Origin: Crotophaga sulcirostris
Taxonomy: Eukaryota; Chordata; Aves; Cuculiformes; Crotophagidae
Assembly: GCA_013397455.1 (NCBI GenBank)
Contig: VYZB01000237.1
Location: 1,036,722 to 1,100,721, forward strand
DNA length: 64,000 nt
Reading direction: 5' to 3'
Shown: piece after piece, positions 1-15,200 of the stretch
How positions within the stretch are numbered: position 1 is the stretch's first letter
Layout: the number at the start of each line of letters is the position of its first letter
Translations under genes and position numbers: made by a program
The notes under the pieces: model-generated
What the model was told of the DNA's origin: nothing
Seen by the model: only the letters and a program-made list of their open reading frames with translations
Database searches by the model: none

Positions 1-147
1 AACCTACTGTGTCACCAAGTAACTGCTTAATCAGGCAATGACAAACACTCCCTCTCTATATGAGAAAAGACTGAAACACTGGAAGTAATGTCCCAAAATG
101 AATAAACTATCCATTCTGATACACTCAGTAAAATAGTACTATTTTAC

Positions 148-296
148 CTTTCCCCTGTCAAAGTTCTGAATGATGGTCAGATGGAGACACTCTTTGCGTT
201 GCCACTCTGTCTGCATGGGGTAGTTGAGAAATTCTCTCAGTGGCCGATCAGACCACTCCAACAGCTCATCGTACAGCAGGAGTGTGTAGGCAGCCT
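148..296 (-). CDS. DOCK4: DOCK4 exon: DHR-2 lobe A (3'-most exon in window)
   Basis: This 149-nt exon starts AG, completing the split Glu codon, after TTTGTCTTGTAG. It ends AAG before GTAAAA. It encodes segment residues 780-828, [40 protein letters not shown] and IIQNFDRGK. The core [14 protein letters not shown] is the signature of DHR-2 lobe A, and this exon best separates DOCK4 from DOCK3. The donor GTAAAA lacks the +5 G. The next exon, expected to begin with Cys-Trp-Glu, lies outside the window. Confidence 0.97.
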
Positions 297-3200
297 CTAC
301 AAGACAAATTATAGCATGGTACTTAGGGAGACTGAACAAATAAAACAGCCAAAGTACACAGAAATGTGAATGATTTTGATGAGATGCACCTTTTTTAATG
401 GGTAATTGATTTACTTCAAGTTTAAGACAGATGGTAGCGCTGGTTTTGGACTGAGTTATTACTTACAGCTATAATAAAGTCAGCTTACAATTTTCACACA
501 CTATTTAAAGTGGAGTCACTGGGACAGTTTTCCTGGAGCCTGACAACACTTAGAGGACAGAGAAATTAAGACACAACTTCCTGCTCAGCCCTAGTCTTCC
601 CTACTACTAAGGAGAAGCTCTCAATGGCTCTGCTGTCTGAGCAATAGAGCAAGGCCGGAGGACGAGGAATATCATTAAAGAAAGAGGAAAGAAGGTAGAT
701 AGGACTAGGGACATGCAGTGCAAAAGAGATCAGGTCTGGGATGCAAATGGAGGCACAGATGTGTGCGTAACAGACTCCATTCTTTCCAAAATAGAAATAA
801 ATCCCTCATAACTGACTCTTAGCACTCTACCATAACAAATAATTTAGAAGTGCACACAACATTTTTTTGGGGGGAGGTTGGATTTTTTTCAAATATTATT
901 TTATTTATTTTGGGATTTGGAAGAATCAAGCCTATTGCTGCTCCCTGGTCAGAGGGCTGTGTAGTAATCTTATGTCATGGTTTGTTGAAATTATCTGGGA
1001 ATATCAATATCATTATTGTTAATTTTATTTTGATTTAAAGAATTCCTCAGAAACAGTCCATTAAAACTAATATTAAATGAATCTACTGCAAAGTCAGCCT
1101 TTGGCCAATTATGAAACACCAGAATTATTACCAGTTATGACAATTCAATTTGGCTAACTGTGCATATATTTATTGTTTTCCAAGTTAGTGTTCACAGTCT
1201 GTTTTTCCACTCACAGGACCCACACTGCATGAGTGACTCAGTACAAAGATGTGCCACGTGCTGGAGACGTACTGCACTGGAGAGAAAAGTTGCTTACAGG
1301 ACTTATTTTATTGCAGGTTTTATAGGTTGTATATAATGCAAAAAATAATTATGAAGCATTAAAGTACTTTATATGTTAAGGTAAGCTTGCCCCAAACTAC
1401 GATATTCTACTTCTGCATGTGCCATATGATTCCCCATAAGACAGGTAACTTAAACCAAACTGCACAGGTTTTTTTGCTAACAGTAGGGTTCCTCTTACGT
1501 GTCCAGCTTAAGAACCCATGGATGAAAAACCATCCCTGCAGCAGATTTTTTTGGGAGAGTGTGCTTTGAATCCAAGTTTTGTAAAATGCTAAGCATGGTG
1601 CAAATGATGCTGTACAATAACACGCATGTTCAAGGGAGACAGCTGAAGTTGCACAGACAATCTTCATCCCAGCATCACACAGATTTCAGGCTGCTTGGCT
1701 GGTAACACCCTCTGTCACAGTTTCAAGCTACAGTGTGGTAGTCAAAATATGCAGCACATTTATGTACCACTTTAAAAAATCCATGAAGTTGATAACAGCA
1801 AATCATTCAAGGTCATAAGGAATCAAAACATAGCAAAGCATAAACATGTCAGGACAGCTCACTCTGACCCTTCCTTTCTAATCTGGCATCCAAGTCCTTC
1901 ATGTTAACAGATTTTTGTCTGCATACCAATATTTTTTTTAAGTTATGATAGCTGTATTTAGAAGGTTTCTAAAATAAGAACGGCCATACTGGACAAAAGG
2001 TCGGAAGGGTTCCTCTACTCAGCATCCTATGGCTGTCAGTGGCCAGCATAATAAATTATAGATGGTACCATTGGGAAAGGTCTGTAACTATTGGCTGTGC
2101 ACCAAACAGTAAGAAGAGATAAACAGGGCTGACTCATGATGTGAGAAATTCAATTTATACAGGAAAAATTCAAAATACTAAACATTTCTAAGATGGATAG
2201 ATACAAAGACAATCTCATTACACTTCTCAGGTGACTGAGGGGACACAAGAGGAATCACTGCATTTATGTGCTTCAGCCTCAAGAGAGTTATATTTATAGC
2301 TGTAACCGAGTGCTGGGAAAAGACTGATTTGAAACTACATTTCATATTAAAAAGCACTTTTTTTTTTTTTTTTTACACAGAAGATTACTAGAAACAGTCC
2401 TGTAAATCATAGTATAAAAGGAGAGAAAAATTATTTTAAGGATAAGCTGGTTTCATCCCTAGAATGAAAGTATGCAGTTAGTGAACTAATGGTACAACAC
2501 GTAGGAATACTACTGAAGCGGCAAACTTCTTTTCCTACGCCCATGTACTTTAGATCAGCTGATTTACAAAAGGTCTGTGTGTTGTCACTGATTGATAAGG
2601 CAAGGCAATGGGCTACGTAAGTCTGTTTTCTAGTGGAAAGACTGTTTTTATCCCAATGCCATTGATGTGAGACAATCCTTTCTTAAAGCTCTCATGGCAA
2701 CGAGAAGAAAAAAAAAATCTGGAATCTACTATGGCAAAGAACGCAAAAATTGCACAGTCATAAACAGGAAATAAAACACGGTCCTGGAAAAACATTTTGA
2801 ACAAAATACTGTTTAAAATAAGAATGGACGGCAAAACAATTGAAAAACCATTAGGTTCATATTACTGCTGAAGGCAAACTGGACACATTGGCAGCCTGTG
2901 TGTTAGGGGAACTCAACATTGCTCAAAGAGTTACTAAGATCTGTTATGTAAAATCAGGAAATGAATGGTTTGGCACAAAAACCAGCTGTGGCAAAGATAC
3001 TGCTTGATAATCAAAAATCTCTTGTGACTCATTTCTGCCAGGTCACATGAGGAAATTAAAATCTCTCCTTAATATATCTTGCTATCCAGTCTACACTTTA
3101 AACTCATGAAATGCAAAGGCACTGTGAAAATTCCAAGCAAAGGATCTTTCCTACAGATAGCAGAAAAAAAATAAGGAAATCTGCTGTGGCAATAGGTAGC

Positions 3201-6200
3201 TGTACCCTGTTTAATAGTTACCATCAGCCAAATAATCTGCTTTAGAGAAGGAAAAAAAGTCTGGAGAGATTCTGAACACATGCAGTTCCAATTGCAACTT
3301 ATTTCTTCAATTAAAAGATAGTATCAGCCCCGGCACTAAATTTGCATTGAGAAATCCTGGACAGGAGTACTGCAGATGGGGTATGTGAAGATTCAGAAAG
3401 ATAGCAGCAAAGTGCCATACTTGTCACAGGTTTCTGTCTTCATCATTAGTAACTGATTTGCATCTTCCTTTCTTTTGTTTTTTAACCAAAAAATTAGGTT
3501 CTGAAACGCCACGCTAAAGAGCTAACCAGCAGCATTACAGACAAAGTATATAGGCTCAGATACTACCAAACAGACTCACAAAAACTTCCTCTAAACTTTA
3601 CTCATTTTGGGCCATGAATGACTGTATCACACATTTACTGTTAGTGCATATCAATCGGAGTCATTTACATTCAACATAGCACAGCAAATAATACAGTTGT
3701 GGGGCTGGAAAAAAGCCATATTTTGAGAGAAAGATAAATTGGGTAAGGTAACTCGGCTGTTGTCTCTGTCCACATGTTCTGCAATGAGGATGAAGCTTAC
3801 AGGTTTGCAAAGGACTACAAATCATGGACCAGTCCTTAACATTCTTTTCCAGTTTGTACTCAATTACCTGTGAAGTTTTGTGCTTTCAGATGCAGGTCAT
3901 ACAGCTTATGAATATAGCGAATGTACATCTCTTCCTTGTTCAGTTCAGTCTTATAGAAATTCTGCAATAAAATTGAATAGTGTAATGAAACGTAGTAGTT
4001 AATAAATACATGATAGTGGTTACAAACAAAAGACAAAAAGACAAAACATAATGCTCTAGAAATACATGCATGTATTTGAAATTTTCCTGTGTACAAAGTC
4101 ATTACACAGAACTGGTGCAATACCATAAGAAATAGTAAATGGAATAGTGAATTTTCAGTAGACAAGCCAACATGCTTCTGATTTTTTTTTTAATTCTTAT
4201 AGAACTTAAAAGAAAGAACCTGACAGAACAGAAATCTGATGGTTATTTCTTTATAAATACTGTCTATCCAAAAAGTACACCCATATATCCTTACTTCGAC
4301 TATGTAACACCTTGCTCAAAGCTGTATGTTGATTTTAAAATATTGACAGCACTCTGACCTCTGTATTCATATTTTAACAAAAAAATCTACTGCCTGGTAT
4401 GTCTACTTTTCCTACTGTCATAGCAAAAAGTCAGAAAGACTTTGGTAGCTTTATGAAGAACTGTTCAGTACTGTAAACAGCATAGTCCTGAATGAAAAAC
4501 ATGATTTCTTCAGCCTTAACCGATGCTGGAAAATGGTAACTGATGCACAAATACTGCACTGCGTGACTGAAATACATGAAGTTTCACTCTAAAGTGATAT
4601 CCAGGACAAAATTTCGAGAAGTGGCTAAAGATTTCTGGACATATAACTGCTATTTGTTCTTATATGGACAAAATATGGGATGCAAAATCAGAACTCTTAA
4701 TTCAAAACCCTCCAAATTTATTTTCAAGGAGTAAAACAAATTATGAAAAAGTTATAGGAAGAGGAGCATATCACTATAGCACTGCTCACAAGTGTTACCC
4801 TACTCACTATGGACAGGCAGCTAGGGTCCCTCTGCTAACCATACTTAACATTTAGGATAATCTGCTTTGGTTAATAAAAAATTATAGGATAGAAGAATGT
4901 AGCACTTGACCTCATGAGCAATTAATAGTTACTGTTCCATTATTCAAATCATTTACTAGTTTGAACTCTATGCAAGTGGCGAACTTTTTTCGCCTATTGT
5001 ACAGTATTCTTATTGTGCCAGTTTTTCCTAAATTGAGTTATTATCGAAGAGCAACATTATGAAAGTATGAAAATAAAAACTTTATATAAGTATTTTTTAA
5101 TTGACTTGATAAAATGGCTACAAATTAATAGCTCTGTAATGACACGCCCCCTTTAGGCCACCATCTGCCTTTATAACCCAAAGACTTCTCTTTTCCTCCT
5201 ACAAGGTCTAGATCAGGAACAGATGTTTCTCTTCAGAACAGAAAATGAAAAAATACCTGCTTGCATGTTCATATTTACCTGCCGGTAAAAAAAGCATAAC
5301 CTACAATACCGAAAGTGAAAGCAATAAAGATTAAGACAAAATACAGCACTGAACAGCAGTACTAGACTTATTGGCGCTCAGCCCTAAGCACTAAAGCCTT
5401 CAGCACTTGTCACGAGTCTAAAACTATACAAATCAACAGGTTCTTCTCTGAACCTCAGCACTGACAGTGTCCAGTTGGTCTGTAAGGCAGACCACAACGA
5501 GACAACCCAGTCACAGCTCAGGACACATATTGTGCTAAAAAAGGTGTTCTGTGATTTTTCAACAAACTAATACAAGATATAAAACACAACAGATGTAGTC
5601 TTCAAAAGAGAACGGGATTTCAAAAGTAGACTTCCCTAATTAAAAGTCTTTAGACTTTTTTCCTAAGAAAAAGCAGTTTGAAAACAACATTCAAACAGTC
5701 AATGTGGTCATGTTTTACTTAAATGGCATGATGTCATATGCCAGTGTAGAGCACCATGGCAAACTCTCCTCTTTCAAAAAAGAAGACAATTTTAAATTGA
5801 TAGACTTGAAATATCAATTAAATGTCAAACTACAATGAGGAACAGAGATGCCTGAGAAAAACTCCTCAGTGAGTTAACAAAAGTTATTCACTATACCCTC
5901 AACGCTTTTATACAGCTCTTGTGACAACAGAGCTCTTCCATTAGAAATTCAGCTTTCAAATTGGAGTTAGGTGATTCTTATGCAGAAGGAACTAACTCCA
6001 TTTGACACCTCTAAAACCAGCTTTTCCAAACAAACAATACTACTGTGAAACCTACTCCCATGATCCAGAGGGAAGGGAGAGTTGGAAAAAAATTCCTACC
6101 TTCTCCTTTCACCACATTGTTACTGTTAGTGCATACTCCTGCATATTTCATGATGTGGCATAATTCCAGTTAATTTGGTAACTTTGTTAACTTGGGCAAT

Positions 6201-9200
6201 CCTATTTTCTGGAAGAACAGCAATATATCTCTATGGCAAAATAACATAAAAACTCTTTTCATGTCAACCAGCTCTCTTATCTTTGGAAGTCAGAATACCT
6301 TCAAAATAGTGATGAAAATTGAAATATTGCTTCCTCCTCTGGACTTTAAAGAATTTTAACATTATACATTCTTCTAATTACTCATTGCACCAAACATCCT
6401 TTGAGATGACAATCAGTTTACTCATCATATGGGAAAGCAAACGTCTTAAAATTTGTGTGCTACAACTGCAACCGGAATCGCCTTTTCAAAATTTAGCATT
6501 TATTGTTTCTGTGGTGTGCATATAGTAAAATTTGTCTGAAAATTATGAGGATATGAAATCCGCCTTTGCCCATTCAAGTCATTGAAAATCCCATTAAAAA
6601 GTATTATGGTGTTTAGGGGCTTTTAAATACTTGAATTTTCTTTTTGTGCAAATCTGGAATAATAGTTTAAAAACTCTTTAGTGATAGGATGAAAATAATC
6701 CAGGTGCTTTACAGAATTCAGATCATGCCAGAGAGTGTGACAGAAAGCCAGCTGCTCTATGGCTACATAGTAAACATCTTTCCTATTTAGAGAGCACTGT
6801 TTTCCTACTAAAGAAATCCTTTATTCTCTTATGTATAACTGCTACTTAGAAGTGATACTAAATTATTTCACTGACGTCAAAAATGCAGAATTACAAGTCA
6901 GCTTATTCTGTTTTTTCTCTGGCTAAAAATATAGCTTTCCAAAACATGCACCATGAAAATGGAAACTTTCCAAGGTTAATGGAAGTCAACAAACTTGTCA
7001 ATGCAAACAGGCCTAGAACCAAAATGCATCTTGTAAACAAAAAATGTAATCTTTTCTATATTAAGAACTGGCACTGTTGGTTTGTTGTAATGATGACAAT
7101 GTGACTAGCAGAGGTCACGAGCAGCACTTCTGGCTCTTCTAGGAAGACAATAGACAGCCTGCAGTCTTCAGAAAATATATGTCATGAGAACTAATCTGTG
7201 TCAAAAAATGGGGAAGAAGGGAAATAGGTGAAATCATCTAAGTTTTGTTGGGTTTGGGGAAAGAGGAAATGCTTGTTTGTTTCTATGAACTCAGAGACCA
7301 ATTAGACTTGGAAAACACTTTGGTGAAATTTATCCAGTAGGAACAGACTGAAAACTGAATACAGCAGAATCAGAGATCTCCTAAAGCCCAATTCTAAAAT
7401 GCCAAGAAATAGTTACTCCCTACTGTATCAGTTTTATACTGAAAAAAAATCAGCGATCCTAAGTGCAGTATTATTCTGTCACCTTCTACTCAAACTGCAC
7501 CACAAAGCAAGATACCTCCTATCCAAATGTGTGGCTGTATACCAGAAAATGTTCAACTCCGTCAAAAAGGGAAAGAAGAAGTATTATACAAACCAAAAGG
7601 CTAACGGTGCAGCCAATCTTTTTGCCATCCACTTCTCCCATTTTCATGCAGTCCCTAAAACAGAAAATAATGAAAGTCAAAAGGAATGTTTATCCTCTTA
7701 TCACGAAGCAGACCTCAGAAAAAAGACATATTTGGCTTGGCAAGCTGACTGAAATGATGCAGCCCAAAGGCATCTGGGTGAAAAACTGACCCAGGTTGCT
7801 GAAGAGATTTCAAGCCTCCTATTCTTGGACATGGAATACCTCAATTGTCAAGACAGTAATTTATTTTTTCTGGTTCTGCCACTGATTTACTAGGTGACTG
7901 CTGGAGATCATTTGGTTTCATCATACCTCGTCCTCAAATCATGCCAGCAGAAGGCTGCATGACTTCCAGAAGAGGCAGCCCTGCTTCCCTTTTCTGCTCT
8001 CAGGCACTCATTCCCAGTCCTGCATTGCTGCCTGCACAAACCTCAGGGGGGAGGTACAGGTTAGGCAGTATCTTTTGCTGGTTTAGTTTTAAGCCATGTC
8101 AGTCAGATCACCAAAATGAAGCACAAACACTTGTGTTGGCATAAGGAAGAGGGTGATGTGAATGAGCAGGGATGATTCTGCTTTCTTCAGAGACAGTGTA
8201 CCTAATTGGTCATGGAAATATAGCATTAGTTCCACCTCTGTGAAAAAATAGAATGATACTGACCTCCTCTGAAAAATGCTCCAAGATCTACCAACGTTTC
8301 TTCAGGAGCACTTTTTAATTAGTATCATTTATTGTTTGGGAAGACAACAGATCTGACCCACAAGTTAAAGTTAAAATGGAATCACGCACAATTCGATTAT
8401 CAAAAAAGGAAAAATAGCATCAGTATAACCATACGGAGCAAAAAAATAACAGGCAGACATCACCATGCAGTCATTAAAAGAAATTTATTGCAATTTTAAA
8501 ATGTTCTTGCATACATGAGCTAATAGTTGTCCCAGATTTTCTCATAACCACCAGTATACACAATTGTTTTGAAAGATGTTGGATTGACACCCCTGGAGGC
8601 TGTAAATCAACCTGATTCCTGAAGAGGAATAGCACTCCCAGGCTTCCAGAAATTAAGAGTTCAGTCTCTTTGTTGACAAAACAGGTTTCCTTCCAAACTA
8701 TCAGTGAGGACAGCAAGTGGAGTATGAGGTCTTACCACGTGTCCCCCATGGAATCAGGGAAAAAAAATCTAACACTTAAGGTCTACAAAGTGCTACAACT
8801 GACAAAAATAAGTTGAAATCTGAAGTTTCTACACAGACATCACAAGAGATTGAGAAAATCCCTTAGTCTCTTACTCCCGAAAGGGAGTATACGTCTCTTA
8901 TTTCCCTCTCCTTTGTTCGTGTGGTACAGTCAGATGTGAGTTCCTCACCCAGAGATCATATCTTTGTATATATACTTACTGTGCTGGTTGACAATACAGC
9001 TAAGCATGATTGACATAGTGATAAAAATTTTACATTTTCTGTAAAACAACTGTCAGGTGATTAGTATTGAGCTCTGTGTCTTCAGGCAGACTTGAGTCAC
9101 TAACAAGCTGCTGAAGTTCCTATATTCCTGACAGGAAACTCGTGCAAGCCATTGAATTTTCATACTTTGGGGAAGCTACTTGGTTGGTTTTCGGCCAGCT

Positions 9201-12200
9201 TGTCTCATTTTCCTGTTGACTAAGCAGCTGCTGTCAGGGATCCAAAGGACATACAGTTGATGTGTCCATGTGCAGTCACTGTTTGCACAAGATCACCTAG
9301 TATTCTGAAGATGAAAAGTCTACTTATAAATTGTGATAACCACTCACCTGTAGTCCAGTAACCTCTCCATGAGTCGAGTCACAGTGGCAATTAATGAAAC
9401 GCCACTCTCCCTCCATGTTTCCCGCTCAATTTTCTTCAGTAAACTGAAAAAAAAAGCCAGAACAATTTCACCGTTTATTTTTAGCTGTCACTATGACAAC
9501 CACTCTGCTTTTACCAGTACCTTAATACCTTAGCAACATCTTCAACAGTTAGATTTTCTTTCACAAACACCCTCCCAAGAAGCACAATTTGCAAACAATG
9601 TCTTACCTAGGATAAGGACCAAAAAGTGGAATTCTAATCCAGGAAGCATTGACAAAACAAATGATTTTTATATTAGCTGCATCAGGTTAAAATATATCAA
9701 ATCACTAAATTTCAGAATATATTAATATCCCAGAGACTTGACAGAACTCATAAATAAAATGTATATATTAATTTCATGCTGATAACGTCAGCAAACGGGG
9801 AGTTCAAAGATGTACCTAGAAAAGAATAATCAACTCAATATACCTTTTCAATGGGACCTCAAGTTTTTTAACAAATATTTTTCCTCCTCATCTTTCTAAT
9901 AAATCAGCACACAGGAAATTTAAGAATGGGTAAGGGATTTTAATAAGATGATTCCCCCCACTCACTTAGCATTTCCTTCTGAGAACATAGTATTATGCAC
10001 ATGTAAAATTCCAATAGCCCATATTGTCCTAAGACAATAGTTGTGTTGAATTCTTATACTAATGTAAATGCAGATTACACATTGAAGTGAAAAAGACTTC
10101 AAAATGGTGTTGTAGGAGTTGTCAGTAAGATTATACTTAATAATCTTCTTTTAACCTTCTTTTTAACCTTCTGTTTCAGGCCTCTAATTTTCGCTGCTTA
10201 CAATTATCCAACATTAATAATTTGGGCATGAATTTCCAACATTTCTGCTCTGAGAATGAACAAGAAAATATTTATCTACAGAGTTGTGTTACTTTTATGT
10301 TTTGGTGCAAGACCTCAGATGGATGACAGGTCCATGGAGATATTTTAGCAGGCTCCCTGAAAATGCACTCAGGTATGGTTTACTTAGGAGTCTCTGAAAA
10401 TTGCCACATTCATATACTCAGGGCTTTTCAGAGAGTTGCTAATAGCATCTCCAAACCTTCTGTTTGCAGTGGGCAAGCTGTCAGCTCCACTGACCTTCAT
10501 CTATACTGAGCATGCTCAGTCCCATAAAACTCCTACGTCCAAATTTCACCAAACATATAACAGCACCCAATAACTCCTACATGCCAACTGCACTAGCTAC
10601 ACACTCCAGCTCTGCTCAGCTCCTTACATACAGGGGGAAGGCACAGATGCAATTCTCCAAACTAATTTGACCTAAATGAAGCTGTGCTCTGCTGGAAGCA
10701 AGAAGCAAGCATTGATCTTCCTTTTGCACCCTTGTATCGATCTTCCACTCACTCCTCTTTAGGAGGCAGTCAGATGTCTTTCCTGCACGTTCAGACACCG
10801 GCTATCTGTCATTGCTAGCAGAGGCAGATGACAAGGCCATCCTTGAAGAGACTGAAGCACTTATCTGGCATCTCTGATTTCCACGCAGAATACACAGGCT
10901 AACTTGATTCGCTTTTAAACCCTAAATGCTTCTTTCAACACCAGTTTCTATCAAGAAATTAAAGTAGAGCCTGTCACATTATTAAGCACTGAGTATTGCA
11001 CTGATTTTTCCTTCCTATTGCCTTTCAACCTTGTGTTAAACAGTAACATTTCAACCTAAATTCATCAAAATAATTACCTACAGTTCCTGTAGAAAACTAG
11101 CAGAAGTCTGACTTCTTTTTTAAAACAGATATTTTTTTACCTGCATTTGACTTATGCATGTTCTTTAAAAATGTATTGACATGTTGATTATAAAAACACA
11201 ATTTCTACAAATGGGTTGTGTAGATACTTTCAAAGTACTTATTCAAATTGCCATCATTGATCGTCAGTTGAACAATTTTATGGCTTAGTTTGTAATGCAT
11301 ACCTCCCCCTCTCTACCATACATCTTTCACCACAATGCACAGAATAAACATTCAGAATGCACACTACTCAAATATATCCCTTGGCTTCCTCACAACTCTA
11401 TCTAAACAGAATTAAATTCCTGTTACTTACAGGTCGCAAAGCATAGCAAAGATGCTATGTTCCAAAAAGCACTAAAGGAGATAAACAACACAGAGATACA
11501 ATTAAAACGTTTCTGCCTATTCATGCTACTATTGCCTAACATTTAGGCTCACCCAAACAATTATGGCTTGGGTTTGGGGGGGGGGAGGGTGTGTTTGTTT
11601 GTTTGTTTTGGGTGTTATTTTAATCTTGGGATGCCAAAAATAAGAGAGTGGAGTGGGAATCCAGAAGATCAGAGCTCTCCAGGAATGAACTCTAGGCTTA
11701 GAAACATGTTCAAGCTAGCTCAGTCATGTAGTAAGTGGATTTTACATGCCTAAGCCACAGAGTTATTCAGCTCACTAACTCACAGGCATCTAATCCTAGA
11801 GGTGTCTTAAAACATTTGGATGTCTATATTGGAGTACAAAGTTCTCCAGGTTCCTCACTATAGCCAGAGGTTCCCTCATCTAGTCAGACAAGTCAAAGTC
11901 AAACTTTACTGCAGAAGTTCAGAGATCGGTGAAGAGATGCTTAAAACCCACAAAAATATTCAGAAGGGCTCTGAAAGGCTCAGTGGAGTCAGAGTCTAAC
12001 AGATTGGGCAGTCCTGAATTCAGTCATGTAATTAGGGGAAAAATTAAGACGACCGAAGATAGCATGGCAGAGGTAGCAGTCATCACTTTTTATATAATAG
12101 TTTTATGGCTAGAGAAATCACCCACAAACTGGCAGAGCTCAGAATTAAAATGTCTGCTCAGCTTGAATGTCAGCTCTAGTTTCTCCAATGAGAAACCTCA

Positions 12201-15200
12201 TCAGGCCCCCAGTGGAGCTCACTAGCCCAGGTTTTGTGCTTCCATACTGTGGTCACCTGACCTCCAAACCCAAAATACCTTGTGTTAGGCTGAACTGGTA
12301 TATAGGTACAGAAGTAATAAACTGGCAGGCATCCATCAGATTCAGAACAAAAGAGCTACTAGAGAATACACCTTGCCTTCCTAGGATTTTGTTCTAATCT
12401 AATAAAGTGAAATGATTTTTTTTCCCTGTACTAATTAACTCAGGAATTCAATTGCAGTGTTACAGTGTAAACGTACATCAGGACACCTTTCATATCACAA
12501 TTACCCCAGGTAACAACTACAACATCTCGTTTCTCATGGTAGTGAAAACGTTCACTACTCCATGCTTTGCAGCTCTTCAAATGACATCAGGAACTATCAC
12601 TGAGTGGTCACATTCAAGCCCCTAGAAAGACATTGATTCAAAACAAACAGCAGTCACCTTCTCCCTACTTTCACTATGTCTTTTCATTTGATAAAGATAA
12701 TTTCATTATAAGCAGTGAATTCTTAGCACGTATTTTAGATATGTCTAGAGAAGCTTATAACTTGCCCTTGTAAACAGAAGATGTTCAAGTGAAAGATGCA
12801 GTGATTGGTCCCTCGAAAAAAAAGCAGTTAACGTGGGAGTTGAGAGATTTAAATTCATTTTCCAATTCAGACAAAATAAACAAAAAGCATGGCAAAACTT
12901 GAAGTGTCACACCCACTGCAGTTACTAGATTGTATCCTAAGTAGGTGTGAGCATCCCCTTGGCTCCCAACTGTAACTATCAAAATCAACCATGCTGAATC
13001 TTCAGAAAGATTAGGTAATATTTTAGCATTTGCTTTCATTAGAGACTATAAAACCACTGCTTGCTGCAAAACTGTGTTACTGCTTCATAGTCCTTTGGTA
13101 CATACCATGTCTCCTTCACTTCAGCCTAAACAAGTCTGCTTTCTTGCACTGTCTAAAGACACTCCACTGTTGCTTAGTTTAAATTACCCTTGGAAGAAAT
13201 AAAAGAAAGAAAGCTCAAGCTAACTAACCGTCCCTTGCATTCAACTCCCCAATGTCCTAAAAACTCCATATGATTTTAATAGTTTTCCTACACATACCCT
13301 AGAATGTTATGTCATCCTCCATTTTAGATCAGTATCTTCTGCAAGCTCGCCACTTGAGAGGTGTTTATGTAAGGAGTCAAATCAAACTCAGATAAAAACT
13401 AATGATAAATACTATTTTTTCTTTAGCTGGAAGTGAACTTGAGCAGTTACTCTGAAATTTCCCAAAGAGTTTAGTTTTAAATTCTGTTATACCAGAACAA
13501 AAATAACAAGTATACTGATGCTGTGAGACATTTTGCAATTTAGATTACTATGACTGTGTCTTCAGCATTTAGATTTATAAAAGGCTTTCACCATTTTTCA
13601 CTGTATCTTGTTTAACATCCCCCAGTTTAAATTTAACTCAAAACCATAAAAAATTAGGAAGTATATTTCATACCAATATGCCTTCTTATAGAATTTTCAG
13701 TTATTTCAGTGGCAGACATCCTGATGCATTGTGCACATGAGAATGCATTTAGACTTTATTTTACAATCAGATTTTCTCCCTTACTGACTTAATTTTGAAG
13801 TTAGAATACTGTTACTAAAATACTGAAATCATCTTACCTTTTATTGTCTTTACTCAGATGATGAAAAATTTCATGAATAATTACAAGAAAGTTCTGCTTC
13901 AGCATACTGTACTGTTGTTTACCATTTTCATAATATTCTGCCTAGTCTCTCTACCCACTTTTGCTTCTGTAACCGATAAATATGAAGGAACTCTGTTTTT
14001 TTCAACTCAATGCAATTACAGATCATTACACGTTTGCTATTCACAGACACCGAGATCTGAATGTTGTTATTTAAGCAAAGACAACAGAGTTAAAACTAAT
14101 CCTTAAAGAAGAAGAAATGGTTAAGAAGCCATATAAACAGAAAAAGATTACGTGTTTAATAGTACTGAATAATACAAAAGTTGGAATCCTGAAGAGAAAC
14201 AATACATCTCCTAGTAAACACATCAGAAATAAGTGAAATCTTTTATTTAGGTGGAACTCAGTTTTGAGGAACAACAGAGACAGAGTTCAGGTAGTTATTT
14301 TGTACCTGTATTCTGTGACAGTGATTTATTTCAGTTAATGGGAAAACTTATGGGCAACCTCATGGACTTCAGCATTATAACTAGCTTTTTCTATTAGATT
14401 TCAGTGATATGTCATTTATTAAAGTACACTAAAAGTAATTTATGAAAGTAATTTATAAAATTAAGTAATTTATGGATATCAATTAAAATTAAGTAATTTA
14501 TGAAAATCAAATAATTTATGAAATAAAATAATAATAAATAATCTTATCAGAATAAGCAGAATTGTATACATCAATCAAGAAATCAACAAGTGACATTACA
14601 CAGATGAGTACAAGTTTCTGGCAACAGAAAATAACTTAAAACATCGTTTTGAAAATAAGGAATGAGAATTCAACAAAATGCACCACTCAAGCTCTACCTG
14701 CACCCTGTGCAATTATGAAGCATTTCTTGCTCTCCTGATTTTAAAACTAGTAGGTAGAGAATGTTCTGTGATATAACAGATTTAGCCTTTCCCAATTATA
14801 GCTGTATGCAAGAAGCACAGCCAGACTTTACAGATGCCATAAAACACCACAAAACGTTTTACTGAAGAGAAATAAAAAAAAAGAAAAAAAGAAAAAAACA
14901 AGATTCACAACTGTTTTAATCTTTACTTCTCCACAATGACATTAACATCTAATACAGCCAACCAAACCCAAGGAATTAGCGTAAGATAAATATATTACTC
15001 ACATACTGTTGAAGAGCTCTCGGTATGTTTCGTCACCTTTACCTTCCGACATCAGGCTGTCCAGTTTATCAATTAGTTTTGCTTCCACCTGCAACATATA
15101 AGTGTACTGTAAAACAGCTCCTTTTTCCTTTAATGAGATTAGAGAAAATTGAGAGATTTGGTTTTATGTAAGGGACTCAGCTAAATGCATATCTTTGAAT

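Noticed and set aside
7399..7789. Plus-strand open frames of 117 and 108 codons
   Set aside because: They lie opposite the 61-nt DOCK4 exon at 7594-7654 and share no recognisable protein features; the real coding signal is on the minus strand.
8872..8889. 7-bp stem with GAAA loop as a structured RNA or terminator
   Set aside because: Too short, antisense to the gene and isolated; likely chance.
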